Origin: Desulfobacter curvatus DSM 3379
GTDB lineage: Bacteria; Desulfobacterota; Desulfobacteria; Desulfobacterales; Desulfobacteraceae
Direction of reading: 5' to 3'
Assembly (NCBI RefSeq): GCF_000373985.1
Contig: NZ_KB892979.1
Coordinates: 1 to 64,000 of the forward strand
DNA length: 64,000 nucleotides
Shown here: one piece after another, positions 17,245 to 26,166 of the stretch
How positions within the stretch are numbered: position 1 is the stretch's first letter
Layout: each line of letters begins with the position of its first letter
The notes under the pieces: model-generated
What the model was told of the DNA's origin: nothing
Databases searched by the model: none
Seen by the model: only the letters and a program-made list of their open reading frames with translations
Translations under genes and position numbers: made by a program

Positions 17245-20200
17245 ATGGATGTTATGGGAAAAAAAATCAAGCGTCTCTTGATTGCCAACCGCAGTGAAAT
17301 CGCTATCCGTGTAACACGTGCGGCACATGAGCTTGGGATAGACACGATTGCGATCTACTCCCAGGAGGACCGATTTGCACTTCATCGGTTTAAGACCGGG
17401 GAAAGTTATTTGATCGGAGAAGGAAAAGGCCCTATTGAAGCCTATCTGGATGTTGAAGGGATTGTTCAGCTTGCCAAGGAAAAAAATGTAGATGCCATCC
17501 ATCCCGGATATGGGTTTCTTGCAGAAAAGCCGGAATTTGCCGAGGCATGTGCCGAGGCCGGTATTAAATTTGTCGGGCCCTCACCGGAGGTTATGCGTAA
17601 ATTGGGGAACAAGGTGTCTGCCCGCAAGGTGGCGATAGACGCTGGAGCCCCTGTTGTTCCGGCCAGCGAACCATTGCCCTATGATGATGAAAAAGTCATT
17701 CAGATCGCAGAAGAGATCGGCTACCCGCTTATGTTGAAAGCCAGCTGGGGCGGCGGCGGCAGAGGCATGCGGGCCGTGGAAAGTACCGATGAGGTTCTGA
17801 CCCAGGTTGATGCGGCCCGCAAGGAGTCCGCCGCAGCTTTCGGCAGTGATGAAGTCTATTTTGAAAAACTTGTCAGAAGGGCCAGGCATCTTGAGGTTCA
17901 GATTCTGGGGGATTCCCAGGGCAATATCATCCATCTGTTCGAACGTGACTGCTCTGTTCAAAGAAGAAATCAAAAGGTTGTTGAAAGAGCACCGGCCACT
18001 TTTCTTTCCGATGAAAAGCGCCAAGAGTTGTGCAATGCAGGCCTGGCCATAGCCAAAACCGTAGGCTATGAAAGTGCCGGAACCGTTGAATTCTTAATGG
18101 ATATGGAAAACGAAAAGTTCTACTTCATGGAAGTCAATCCAAGAATTCAGGTAGAGCATACGGTAACAGAGGAAGTCACCGGTGTTGACATTGTCAAGGC
18201 ACAGTTAAAAATTGCCCAGGGCATGCTGATTGGCGATCCTGGAAGCCTTATTCCAAAGCAGGAGGATGTCAGACTGAAGGGACATGCCATCCAATGCCGT
18301 ATCACCACGGAAGATCCGGAAAACAACTTTATTCCCGATTACGGAAGAATTACAGCCTATCGGACAGCAGCCGGATTCGGCATTCGCCTGGATGCCGGAA
18401 CCGCTTATTCCGGGGCCATCGTTACCCGCCATTTTGATTCCCTGCTCACAAAAGTAACCGCGTGGGGTGGAAATGAAGAGGAAGCACGTTTGAAAATGCA
18501 TCGTGCCCTAACCGAATTCAGAATCTTAGGCGTTGCCACAAACCTGCAGTTTCTGGTGGGCTTGATTCTCCATCCAACCTTTGTAAATGCCGAATATACC
18601 ACTAAGTTCATCGATGAAACCAAAGAGCTCTTCTCTTTTACCAAGAGACGCGACCGGGCAACCCGGCTGCTTTTTTTCCTTGGCGATGTAATTATCAACG
18701 GGAATGAAGATGTTAAAAACAGACCCGTTCCGGCAGCACATGTGCATCAGCCGACCGTACCCAAATATACTGCCCAGAAGGCCCAGCCAGGGCTCAAGCA
18801 ATTGCTGGACAAAGAAGGACCCCAGGCCGTTGCAGATTGGATGAAAAAGCAGGACAAACTTCTGATCACTGACAAGACCATGCGTGATGCCCATCAATCC
18901 CTGCTTGCTACCCGGGTGAGAACTTTCGATCTTGTGAAGATTGCACCCACCTATGCCGCGCTCTTGCCTGACCTGTTTTCAGTAGAGTGCTGGGGTGGGG
19001 CAACTTTTGATGTGGCCATGCGGTTCTCCAAAGAGTGCCCCTGGGAACGTCTCCAGCAATTGCGTGAGGCCATGCCCAACCTGTTGACCCAGATGCTGCT
19101 CAGGGCGTCCAATGGTGTGGGATATACCAATTATCCGGACAACGTTATTACCTACTTTGTTAAACAGGCTGCTGAAAACGGTATGGACCTTTTCCGTGTT
19201 TTTGATTCCCTGAACTGGGTTGAAAACATGCGGCTGGCCATGGATGCGGTGTTGGAAAACAATAAAATTTGTGAAGCTTCCATATGTTATACAGGTGATA
19301 TTCTCGATCCCAACAGAACAAAATACAGCCTGAAATACTATGTTGATATGGCAAAAGAGCTGGAAAAAGCAGGGGCACATATCCTGGCGATCAAGGATAT
19401 GGCAGGATTGTTAAAGCCGGCTGCGGCAAAAGTGCTCGTTGGTGCCTTAAAAGATGAAATTGGTTTGCCCATTCATCTTCACAGCCATGATACCAGCGGC
19501 ATTGCCGGTGCAACACTGCTTGCGGCAGCAGACGCAGGCGTTGATGCCATTGATTGTGCCATTGATTCCATGAGTGGGTTGACCTCACATCCCAATTTGG
19601 GGTCCATTGCCGCCGCACTTAGAAATACGCCACGGGATACCGGCCTTGATCCGGAGTCTCTGGCTTTGGTTTCCAACTACTGGGAAAAAGTAAGGCAGAT
19701 GTACATTGGTTTTGAAAGCGAATTTCATAGCGGAACCTCTGAGGTGTATCTGCATGAAATGCCCGGCGGCCAATATACTAATCTGCGCCAGCAGGCCAGA
19801 GCTTTGGGCATTGAAGAGAGATGGCCTGAAGTGGCTAAGGTCTATAAAGACGTTAACGAAATGTTCGGCGATATCGTAAAAGTGACACCCAGTTCCAAAG
19901 TGGTTGGAGACATGGCCTTGTCCATGATTACCAGCGGCATCACCAAAGAAGATGTTCTGGATCCGGGAAAAGAAGTCTCTTTTCCCGAATCGGTCGTTAC
20001 CTTTTTTAAAGGCATGATGGGGCAACCTCCCGGAGGATTTCCCAAGGAATTGCAGAAAAAGATATTGAAAGGCGAAGAACCCATTACGGTTCGCCCGGGA
20101 CAACTGCTTGAGCCTGCTGACATGGACCAGGAGCGTGCCCAGGCCGAAAAGCTGGTGGAAAGAAAAATTTCCGACTGCGAACTTGCTTCCTATTTGATGT

Positions 20201-20712
20201 ATCCGGATGTATTTGTTGATTACATGAAACATCGCAGGAGCTTTGGCAATGTAAGTGTTCTGCCGACCCTTAATTTCTTTTACGGAATGAAACGGGAAGA
20301 GGAGCTGTACGTTGATATCGCCTCCGGTAAAACCCTTATTATTCGTTTCATGGCCAAGGGAAAGGCCGATGAAGAAGGAAATAGAGAGGTCTATTTTGAA
20401 CTTAACGGCCAAGCCCGGATTGTTAAAGTGCCGGATCGCTCCAAAGCACCGGAAAGAGCACCACGGGAAAAAGCCAACCCGGCAAATCTGGGTGAAGTTG
20501 GATCACCCATGCCGGGCCTGATCTCTGCAGTTTGCGTTTCAGAAGGAGATGAAATCGAACGCGGCGATGTGCTGGTAACCATCGAAGCAATGAAAATGCA
20601 GACCAATGTGGTTTCAGATGTCCCCGGTGTTGTGGAACGAATCGCCACATCTGTGGGAACACAAGTTGATGCAAAGGATCTGCTGGTTGTTATTAAACAG
20701 GCGGACGAATAA
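17245..20712 (+). CDS. pyc: Pyruvate carboxylase
   Basis: An 1155-residue single-chain enzyme making oxaloacetate from pyruvate, ATP and bicarbonate, of usual family length. Residues 1-460 are biotin carboxylase, with the ATP-grasp loop KASWGGGGRGMR near 165 and FMEVNPRIQVEHTVTE near 295. The carboxyltransferase follows from about 535 (VECWGGATFDVAMRF, then HSHDTSGI with metal-binding His). The C-terminal carrier ends with EAMKMQT, where Lys1117 takes biotin. GAGG lies 12 bases before the ATG. It is monocistronic with a strong terminator. In anaerobes of this kind it feeds anaplerosis and a reductive or oxidative citrate cycle. Confidence 0.96.
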   Translation: MDVMGKKIKRLLIANRSEIAIRVTRAAHELGIDTIAIYSQEDRFALHRFKTGESYLIGEGKGPIEAYLDVEGIVQLAKEKNVDAIHPGYGFLAEKPEFAEACAEAGIKFVGPSPEVMRKLGNKVSARKVAIDAGAPVVPASEPLPYDDEKVIQIAEEIGYPLMLKASWGGGGRGMRAVESTDEVLTQVDAARKESAAAFGSDEVYFEKLVRRARHLEVQILGDSQGNIIHLFERDCSVQRRNQKVVERAPATFLSDEKRQELCNAGLAIAKTVGYESAGTVEFLMDMENEKFYFMEVNPRIQVEHTVTEEVTGVDIVKAQLKIAQGMLIGDPGSLIPKQEDVRLKGHAIQCRITTEDPENNFIPDYGRITAYRTAAGFGIRLDAGTAYSGAIVTRHFDSLLTKVTAWGGNEEEARLKMHRALTEFRILGVATNLQFLVGLILHPTFVNAEYTTKFIDETKELFSFTKRRDRATRLLFFLGDVIINGNEDVKNRPVPAAHVHQPTVPKYTAQKAQPGLKQLLDKEGPQAVADWMKKQDKLLITDKTMRDAHQSLLATRVRTFDLVKIAPTYAALLPDLFSVECWGGATFDVAMRFSKECPWERLQQLREAMPNLLTQMLLRASNGVGYTNYPDNVITYFVKQAAENGMDLFRVFDSLNWVENMRLAMDAVLENNKICEASICYTGDILDPNRTKYSLKYYVDMAKELEKAGAHILAIKDMAGLLKPAAAKVLVGALKDEIGLPIHLHSHDTSGIAGATLLAAADAGVDAIDCAIDSMSGLTSHPNLGSIAAALRNTPRDTGLDPESLALVSNYWEKVRQMYIGFESEFHSGTSEVYLHEMPGGQYTNLRQQARALGIEERWPEVAKVYKDVNEMFGDIVKVTPSSKVVGDMALSMITSGITKEDVLDPGKEVSFPESVVTFFKGMMGQPPGGFPKELQKKILKGEEPITVRPGQLLEPADMDQERAQAEKLVERKISDCELASYLMYPDVFVDYMKHRRSFGNVSVLPTLNFFYGMKREEELYVDIASGKTLIIRFMAKGKADEEGNREVYFELNGQARIVKVPDRSKAPERAPREKANPANLGEVGSPMPGLISAVCVSEGDEIERGDVLVTIEAMKMQTNVVSDVPGVVERIATSVGTQVDAKDLLVVIKQADE

Positions 20713-20733
20713 CGTTAGATTTCTTGCCGTGCT

Positions 20734-20778
20734 AAAGAAAGCCGATTCACCCATTGGGTGGATTGGCTTTCTTTTTTT
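20734..20778 (+). terminator. Intrinsic terminator of pyruvate carboxylase
   Basis: AAAGAAAGCC pairs with GGCTTTCTTT, and inside it CACCC pairs with GGGTG over an ATT loop. The run continues as T. It lies 22 bases after the stop. Confidence 0.9.
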
Positions 20779-21121
20779 ATTTCATAGATAGGTTCAAGCC
20801 CTCTATTATTTGCCACCAATGCCGCGATAAATATCTCGGCGGAACTTGCGGTCTTTTCGTTTTGCCAGAGCACAATTCGGGATGTATCAAACGAAAAAGA
20901 CCCTGAATGCCACACGGACAAGAGCAAAAAATACAGGTGGGGACTTTGGGGTCAGGCTAAATCTTGAACTTTTTATTATAATAGTTTAGTTTTCTTTTAC
21001 TGGCTGTGTCAAATATTTTTAGGAATAAAACAGCACTTAAAAAGACAATTCCAGGCATACTGTTGAAGCGTTTGAAATATTCTTTTATGGTTTGCTAAAT
21101 GGGGCTGACAGGTATTTAAAA
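20779..21121. other. Intergenic region before the T6SS phosphatase gene
   Basis: No gene seen. It holds an inverted repeat of 13 bp with one bulge, GGTCTTTTCGTTT (20850-20862) and AAACGAAAAAGACC (20889-20902), which could be a regulator site or transcript hairpin. A GGGGACTTTGGGGTCAGGC stretch near 20939 resembles the flank of REP-associated transposases and may be debris. The promoter of the plus-strand T6SS arm should lie here; no clear -35/-10 was found. Confidence 0.4.
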
Positions 21122-21931
21122 ATGAGCCAATCCGGCGGCCAAGTAAGCCTTCAGGTTGAAACCCGCCTGATCTCCGCATGGGGCATTTCAGATCCGGGTA
21201 AAAAAAGAAAATACAATGAAGATGCTATTTTTATAGATGATCAAGGCAAATTTATGCTGGTAGCGGACGGCATGGGAGGGCAGCGCAACGGGGCCCGTGC
21301 AAGTGCCATGGCCATAGCGTCGGTAAACCGGTTGTTAATGCCCGAGATTATCGACCGGGAATTGGCAGACATTACTGTATCCGGAAAGATGCCCCCAGAA
21401 ATAAGCGGCTTATGTTCCGTGGTTGAAACGGCCGTGCTTGAAACCAATCAAATGATATACAGGACAAATTGTCTGGAACATGAAACAAAAAATAATTTCA
21501 TGGGGACGACATTGGCTGGTGTTTTTTTAGCTCCTTCCGGATATATCATTACCTTTCATATTGGGGACAGCCGCATTTACAGGCTTCATAATGAAAAATT
21601 AACCTTGATGACCCGGGATCATTCCTTGTACCAGGAATGGTTGGAAAGTGGACAAATCGCAAAACAGCCCAAAAAAAATATTTTAACCCGGGCCATTGGT
21701 TTTGACGAATACGTTAAACCGGACACGCATTTCAGTAGATATGCAAAGAATGACTTCTACCTTCTTTGCAGTGACGGCTTAACAAATATGTTGCCCGAAA
21801 GAAGAATTGAAGCCGTCTTAACCCGGCATTGTAATAGCTTCGATTGCGCAGATGTATTGGTAAAAGAGGCGAATGCCAATGGCGGAGCGGATAATATCAG
21901 CGTGGTTGTGTGCCGGATAAAACATTCATAA
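21122..21931 (+). CDS. PP2C-type serine/threonine phosphatase, T6SS-linked
   Basis: About 269 residues from the ATG at 21122; a TTG at 21092 would add ten residues but has no ribosome site. PP2C motifs appear in order: SDPGKKRKYNED, VADGMGG, GDSRIYRL, TRDHSL, LLCSDGL and DNISVVV. The Asp residues bind the two metals used to hydrolyse phospho-Ser/Thr. It resembles Stp1/PppA, the phosphatase that counters kinase PpkA in post-translational control of T6SS. Two FHA proteins, which read phospho-Thr, are encoded at the other end of the cluster. No kinase gene is in this window. Confidence 0.9.
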   Translation: MSQSGGQVSLQVETRLISAWGISDPGKKRKYNEDAIFIDDQGKFMLVADGMGGQRNGARASAMAIASVNRLLMPEIIDRELADITVSGKMPPEISGLCSVVETAVLETNQMIYRTNCLEHETKNNFMGTTLAGVFLAPSGYIITFHIGDSRIYRLHNEKLTLMTRDHSLYQEWLESGQIAKQPKKNILTRAIGFDEYVKPDTHFSRYAKNDFYLLCSDGLTNMLPERRIEAVLTRHCNSFDCADVLVKEANANGGADNISVVVCRIKHS

Positions 21932-21997
21932 TTTTACCCTTGTTATTTGAAGATACGCGATCATGAATAAATATCAAATTTAAAAGGAATTAAGAAA

Positions 21998-22282
21998 ATG
22001 CCTCCGGCAGCAAGAATTTCAGATATGCATACCTGCCCCATGGTGACCGGTACGGTTCCCCATGGGGGAGGTCCCATTGTGACAGGATGTACCACGGTTA
22101 TTGTCAATTTTATGCCGGCAGCCCGTGTGGGAGACACCGCGACCTGTGTGGGCCCGCCTGATACAATTGCCACAGGGTCTGCCACCGTGATGATAGGCAA
22201 CATGCCGGCAGCCAGGATGGGAGATCAAACCGTGCATGGCGGCGTTATTGTTTCTGGTGATCCTACCACCAATATTGGGTGA
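21998..22282 (+). CDS. PAAR-domain T6SS spike tip protein
   Basis: A 94-residue Gly- and Pro-rich protein that is essentially only a PAAR domain: MPPAARISDMHTCP at the start, and VNFMPAARVGD and IGNMPAARMGD repeats. Such proteins cap the VgrG trimer with a metal-stabilised cone and often deliver effectors non-covalently. AAGGAA lies about 9 bases before the ATG. It follows the phosphatase by 66 bases and precedes the orphan and candidate effector genes, a typical cargo-loading position. Confidence 0.92.
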   Translation: MPPAARISDMHTCPMVTGTVPHGGGPIVTGCTTVIVNFMPAARVGDTATCVGPPDTIATGSATVMIGNMPAARMGDQTVHGGVIVSGDPTTNIG

Positions 22283-22584
22283 TATCAGCTTTCCAAAATC
22301 GAGGAGAGGGGGGATGGAGTTATTTCAAATGTCCTGATTTGTTGATACGTTACACATAATCTTTTTTCTCAGCTGACGGTTTCCTGATGAATCAAATAGG
22401 CCAAAATAAATGCCTTTAGAGTTAGAAAAAATTTACCGTTGGCTTGCCTTGATTTGTTTCCTTTGATAGAAAATACTATATTCTTTCCAAAGGGATGACA
22501 TGTTTAAATCTTGCTTGCCATAAAAAGCCTCATATCCTTGAAAAAGAATCTACTAACCAAACAGACGAGTATTTTACTTCTGCT
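22283..22584. other. Intergenic region after PAAR gene
   Basis: About 300 bases with nothing firm. An in-frame ATG at 22495 would extend the next gene by 30 residues, but AAAGGG touches it with no spacing, so it is a poor start. Confidence 0.35.
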
Positions 22585-22938
22585 ATGTTACATATTCGAA
22601 AAGATCAAATGAAGGTGTTGTCCGGTTATTATAGGAAAGCATTTATGAAGAAGCTCCGCTCTTACTTGGTCGACCAATACCCTGTTGAGTACGGTGCGAT
22701 TGATACTGAGAGTACAGACCAGTATTTCGAAGAAGTCATGGAAAAGTCCAAGCTTTACGGTATCAAAATACAAAGAAATATTGCTGAGTTTGGGGGCTTT
22801 TGTATGATATATGGAATGAATTTTGAGAAAAAGAATGAATTCGCAAGGACACATTATATTCTGACAAGCAATGAAATGGCCGAAGGTACTAAGTTGCTTC
22901 AGTTGCGTAAATTTTTTGAAAACTATGATGGTAACTAG
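22585..22938 (+). CDS. Small T6SS-associated protein of unknown function
   Basis: About 117 residues beginning MLHIRKDQMKVLS, then a helical stretch (YYRKAFMKKLRSYLVDQYP) and YGIKIQRNIAEFGGF. Small proteins of this form, opening with M-L-x-I-R-K-x-Q-M, are often found next to PAAR or VgrG genes and near effectors; I know no proven role. No signal peptide or membrane segment. An upstream ATG at 22495 gives a 147-residue version. It lies 8 bases before the 569-residue gene and is probably cotranscribed. It may be a chaperone or adaptor for that protein, which is inference only. Confidence 0.65.
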   Translation: MLHIRKDQMKVLSGYYRKAFMKKLRSYLVDQYPVEYGAIDTESTDQYFEEVMEKSKLYGIKIQRNIAEFGGFCMIYGMNFEKKNEFARTHYILTSNEMAEGTKLLQLRKFFENYDGN

Positions 22939-22946
22939 TTGCATTC

Positions 22947-24656
22947 ATGACTAGTCTAAGCAGCTTTTCTTCATGTTCTGATGGCGAGTCGGGGATTGAG
23001 CAATGCCCAGTGAACACAAACACCACGATTCCCTGTGATGTCTATTCTTTGGTGGTCAGCGAGGCTATCTCGAATAAAAGCCTGGACTGTAGTAAGAAGC
23101 TCCGAAAGGAGCCATTTCCCGCGAATGCCCCGAATCACCTGAAGAATTATTTCTCGACCTATGACCTGATCCTTGAGGCTGTGTCGGAATACAAGACTAG
23201 TGATCCTGCGCCACTAAAGAATGTTGCCAGCCTTAGTATCGAAACGTCGTCTATCTGGACCTGTCCTCTTGGCAAGCATATTCTAATTGCTGTAACACCA
23301 CTTGGCAACTACGACGCCCACAAGACGTGGCTCAATACTACGGTACAAGGATATAAGATAGAGGGTCTAAGCACGGAGAAAGACAAGGCGGTCAATATCG
23401 GTAAATGGTTGTCGCCATTTTGGGTATTTGGTGATGATTACATCAAGGAGTTCAGAATAGATGCAGAGGGTTGTGGTGTTCGTGATGAGGGAGACCCGCT
23501 GACTAACTTGAATGCGCTTGTCAGGGTATATAGAAAAGACGACTATGAGCTTTATTTCAAGATTCCACCTTTCAAAAAGATTAAGCGTAGCCGTGCAGGC
23601 TCAGTTGACGCGAAAGGAAATAAAGTCATTTCCCAGTCCGAATCTTTAGAACGGGGTGGGCAGATGCAGTCAGAATCATCTTCTGTTAGAACCGTCAATA
23701 AAAAAGAACATACTGATTACACTACGGAAACTTTAGGCGCAAAAGACGGTGCTGGCTACACTACATTAAGCGAATCTTCTGGAAAGAAGAAAAATAATGA
23801 CTACGTTGCGGAATCCGAGAAATATCAGGAAGGCCGTGGTTCTGTTACAGTGAATGATTCTACTGATGAAGGCGAGGAATTTCTTTTCGAACTTGAGCGC
23901 CAGGATGAGATAAAACCTACTGTCTCCCTCAAGCGAAACGGCAGTGAGGTTAATTTTACCAAAGCTATTAACGACATTGTCAATCTCCAATATACATTGA
24001 TGCAGGCCTGGAACGATATTAAGGAATGGGTGCCTAAAATAGGCTGGAGCGCGGAACTCGAAATTTCCCTAATGGTCGGAACCGTCTCCGGCAAATGGGG
24101 CTACCGTGTAGGAAACCTTCACGGTCCCCGCTTTGTGGCAGTCGAGCGTTATGTGGACATTTTTTTCAATATGGATGTTGTAACCTATAAAGCATCGGTT
24201 ATGTTTGGCGTGGATTTCGGCTCTTTTGATGTACTCGACTGGTTTGGCGTGGGCAAAACGGAAATTATACTCAAGGTAGAGGGAAGTATCAGCGGCGGAG
24301 CAAGCGTGTCCGATACAATCAAGACAAACGGACAGCAAGGGTTCACCGGGAATGATTCTGAAGTGAAAGGGAATAGTAGCGTTGATCTTTTTGTGCAAGG
24401 CAGAGTGATGGTTGTCGGATACGGGTATGAGGCAAAGGGCGGTGTTACCGGTGGACTGAAATTTGAAGGTAAGCTTACGGCCGATTTTGACAATCCGCCT
24501 GCAGTAGATGGAAAATTTTTTTTCGAGGAAACGAAAATCTATGCACGATTTTATGATGCCGTTGAGGGTGAACGGTCTAAACAATATGAACGTATAGTGT
24601 TTAAGAGGAAAAATATATGGACAGGAAAAATTCCGAATACGTCACAAAATACATAG
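22947..24656 (+). CDS. Candidate T6SS effector, unrecognised fold
   Basis: A 569-residue protein with no signal peptide. The N-terminal 210 residues look globular (SIWTCPLGKHILIAV, WLSPFWVFGDDYIKEF). A middle stretch (about 215-310) is hydrophilic and low in complexity, rich in Ser, Glu, Lys, Thr and Gly. The C-terminal 200 residues alternate polar and hydrophobic residues with many Gly and aromatic positions (YVDIFFNMDVVTYKASVMFG, VEGSISGGASV), suggesting long beta-strands, perhaps a pore-like or sheet domain. I recognise no catalytic motif. It lies downstream of PAAR, overlaps an exported protein gene, and faces the DUF4123 adaptor gene. Context suggests a T6SS cargo; activity is unknown. 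Confidence 0.6.
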   Translation: MTSLSSFSSCSDGESGIEQCPVNTNTTIPCDVYSLVVSEAISNKSLDCSKKLRKEPFPANAPNHLKNYFSTYDLILEAVSEYKTSDPAPLKNVASLSIETSSIWTCPLGKHILIAVTPLGNYDAHKTWLNTTVQGYKIEGLSTEKDKAVNIGKWLSPFWVFGDDYIKEFRIDAEGCGVRDEGDPLTNLNALVRVYRKDDYELYFKIPPFKKIKRSRAGSVDAKGNKVISQSESLERGGQMQSESSSVRTVNKKEHTDYTTETLGAKDGAGYTTLSESSGKKKNNDYVAESEKYQEGRGSVTVNDSTDEGEEFLFELERQDEIKPTVSLKRNGSEVNFTKAINDIVNLQYTLMQAWNDIKEWVPKIGWSAELEISLMVGTVSGKWGYRVGNLHGPRFVAVERYVDIFFNMDVVTYKASVMFGVDFGSFDVLDWFGVGKTEIILKVEGSISGGASVSDTIKTNGQQGFTGNDSEVKGNSSVDLFVQGRVMVVGYGYEAKGGVTGGLKFEGKLTADFDNPPAVDGKFFFEETKIYARFYDAVEGERSKQYERIVFKRKNIWTGKIPNTSQNT

Positions 24657-25552
24657 CTAACATAATTTTATTTTTACTGTTTGTTGTGTCTTACAGCTTT
24701 GCAAACGAGGAAGGTGACAAGATGAATGGCAAGATTGGCGTAGATTATTTGATGTATGCAGAACTTGAAGTCAGAAATTGTAGCGCTGAGGGGTATATCA
24801 ACGGGATACCCTTCCATATATGCAGATTTGATTCAAGCGAGAGCCCAAAAGTCTCTTTCCCTGTGAACCAGTATCTGATCGACGGGCAGAATATGATCGA
24901 ACTGGTGATCAATCCGGGGCCCACCCCGAGCAAAGCCAAGGAAGGTAAAAATGTCGAGAAAGCGGATGGCATTGCTGCAGAGTTTCGACTGGTCACGTAT
25001 CCGGTCGGAGTATTTGTCGGAGACGAAAGTGGCAAAACAATATGCCGGGCTTCATGGCACAATGAAAAAGGAGGGGAAGCTACTTTCCCCATGTCTTTTA
25101 CTTCTGTTGTAGACTTGGGCCCTGTCTTTGGTCCTTGTCTGTGGCAAAAAGCAGATGTTCTCAGACTCGACAAGAGTACAACCAATCAAGTAATTGATTT
25201 TATCAAGGTAATCTACGATGCCTATGAGGCGGGTAAACCGGAGATAATCAATAAATTGGCGAGTATCCGGTTAAATGAAGGATACCGTGCTTATCCAGAA
25301 CGGGATCGCTCTACCATGGGAAGGCGCTTTGCAGTTAATCTCAAAAAGCGGGCGGCAATGAAGGAGTGGACGATGTTGCCATTCAACCCCGACTTGTTCG
25401 ACCTGAGGTTATGTGCTGGGGGCCGGATGGTAGAGTGCATCCGAAAAGATTGGCAGCCTATTGTGGCCGCAACTTTAGAGGATAAAAACGTAGTCTATTC
25501 CTATGCCATGTTTCTCAGCAGGATAAATGGACAGTGGGTTATTGTTCGCTAG
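24617..25552 (+). CDS. Exported protein, candidate immunity partner
   Basis: A 311-residue protein whose first 29 residues form a signal peptide or anchor (Lys near the start, a hydrophobic run IILFLLFVVSYSFA, then NEEGD). The mature part looks beta-rich at first (ELEVRNCSAEGYINGIPF, then a VNQYLIDGQN-type segment) with a more helical C-terminal third. It overlaps the end of the preceding gene by 40 bases, with AGAGG before its ATG, so the two are translated together. Effector and periplasmic immunity genes often overlap this way. That role is inferred from layout; a secreted co-factor is the alternative. Confidence 0.6.
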   Translation: MDRKNSEYVTKYIANIILFLLFVVSYSFANEEGDKMNGKIGVDYLMYAELEVRNCSAEGYINGIPFHICRFDSSESPKVSFPVNQYLIDGQNMIELVINPGPTPSKAKEGKNVEKADGIAAEFRLVTYPVGVFVGDESGKTICRASWHNEKGGEATFPMSFTSVVDLGPVFGPCLWQKADVLRLDKSTTNQVIDFIKVIYDAYEAGKPEIINKLASIRLNEGYRAYPERDRSTMGRRFAVNLKKRAAMKEWTMLPFNPDLFDLRLCAGGRMVECIRKDWQPIVAATLEDKNVVYSYAMFLSRINGQWVIVR

Positions 25553-25626
25553 CTTCCTGTCTTTGGATAGGCGTACTGGATAAATTTTTTTTCCTTCCAG
25601 ATAAAGCGCTGTTCTATAAAGATGGG

Positions 25627-26160
25627 TTAAGTAAGTCTAATATCATCAATTATGATGCTTTTTGAATTATCTTGCCTGGACTTAAGCAGTGTATCCGGTT
25701 CATCCCCCTCCTGGATATAACAGAGTACCGGTCCGAAGATTTCTGTCAGTTCCTCTTCAGTGCATGTGGGTAAAAAAATGTTAAATACCCGGGGGTCATA
25801 AAATCGAAAAAACAGGCGGTTCCCATCAGGATCTTTGACCATGACCAGGGTACGGAAATGCTTTCTCATGGCCTTTATATTTTCCCGGGCAACGGCAAAA
25901 ATGCCCCAATGATTGCCCCAGCCCTTTTCGATAACCCATTGGGTAAAGGGGCTGTCTTTTTTAAGATGGACAAGATAGGGGGCGGCCTCTTCCACATCAT
26001 GGGGCAAATCTCCTTGATACAGGCAGAAATAATCCGGCTCATGTTCATCGAGATGCAAAAGCAGATTTTTTATGGACGCTCCGTCAAGCACGGCATATGC
26101 ACGTGATTTGGGAATCGAGAACAATTCCCGGTGAATTTTTTCTATGCGGGTGGCTGTCAT
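25627..26160 (-). CDS. DUF4123 T6SS effector adaptor (Tap/TEC type)
   Basis: A 177-residue cytosolic protein. It has the DUF4123 pattern: an early AYAVLDGAS strand, LV-x-L-x(n)-F-TQWVIEKGWGNHWGIF, and RTLVMVKDPDGNRLFFRFYDPRV. Proteins of this family load effectors onto VgrG without being secreted. It lies 6 bases after vgrG and ends the minus-strand operon. Unusually, no effector gene follows it on this strand: the nearest candidate cargo (22947-24656) converges on it from the other side. No ribosome site stronger than AAGAGA was seen. Confidence 0.85.
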   Translation of the reverse strand: MTATRIEKIHRELFSIPKSRAYAVLDGASIKNLLLHLDEHEPDYFCLYQGDLPHDVEEAAPYLVHLKKDSPFTQWVIEKGWGNHWGIFAVARENIKAMRKHFRTLVMVKDPDGNRLFFRFYDPRVFNIFLPTCTEEELTEIFGPVLCYIQEGDEPDTLLKSRQDNSKSIIIDDIRLT

Positions 26161-26166
26161 GGATGT

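Noticed and set aside
17119..17287. Small gene upstream of pyruvate carboxylase
   Set aside because: The frame looks protein-like but has no start codon or ribosome site and overlaps the pyc start in another frame.
19585..20412. Open frame of 275 codons antisense to pyruvate carboxylase
   Set aside because: The plus strand is an intact carboxylase with all motifs; the antisense frame has no ribosome site or family features.
20939..20975. GGGGTCAGGC-type sequence as part of a REP-associated transposase unit
   Set aside because: Only a short resemblance from memory. No tyrosine transposase frame and no hairpin pair is next to it, so it is mentioned only as possible debris.
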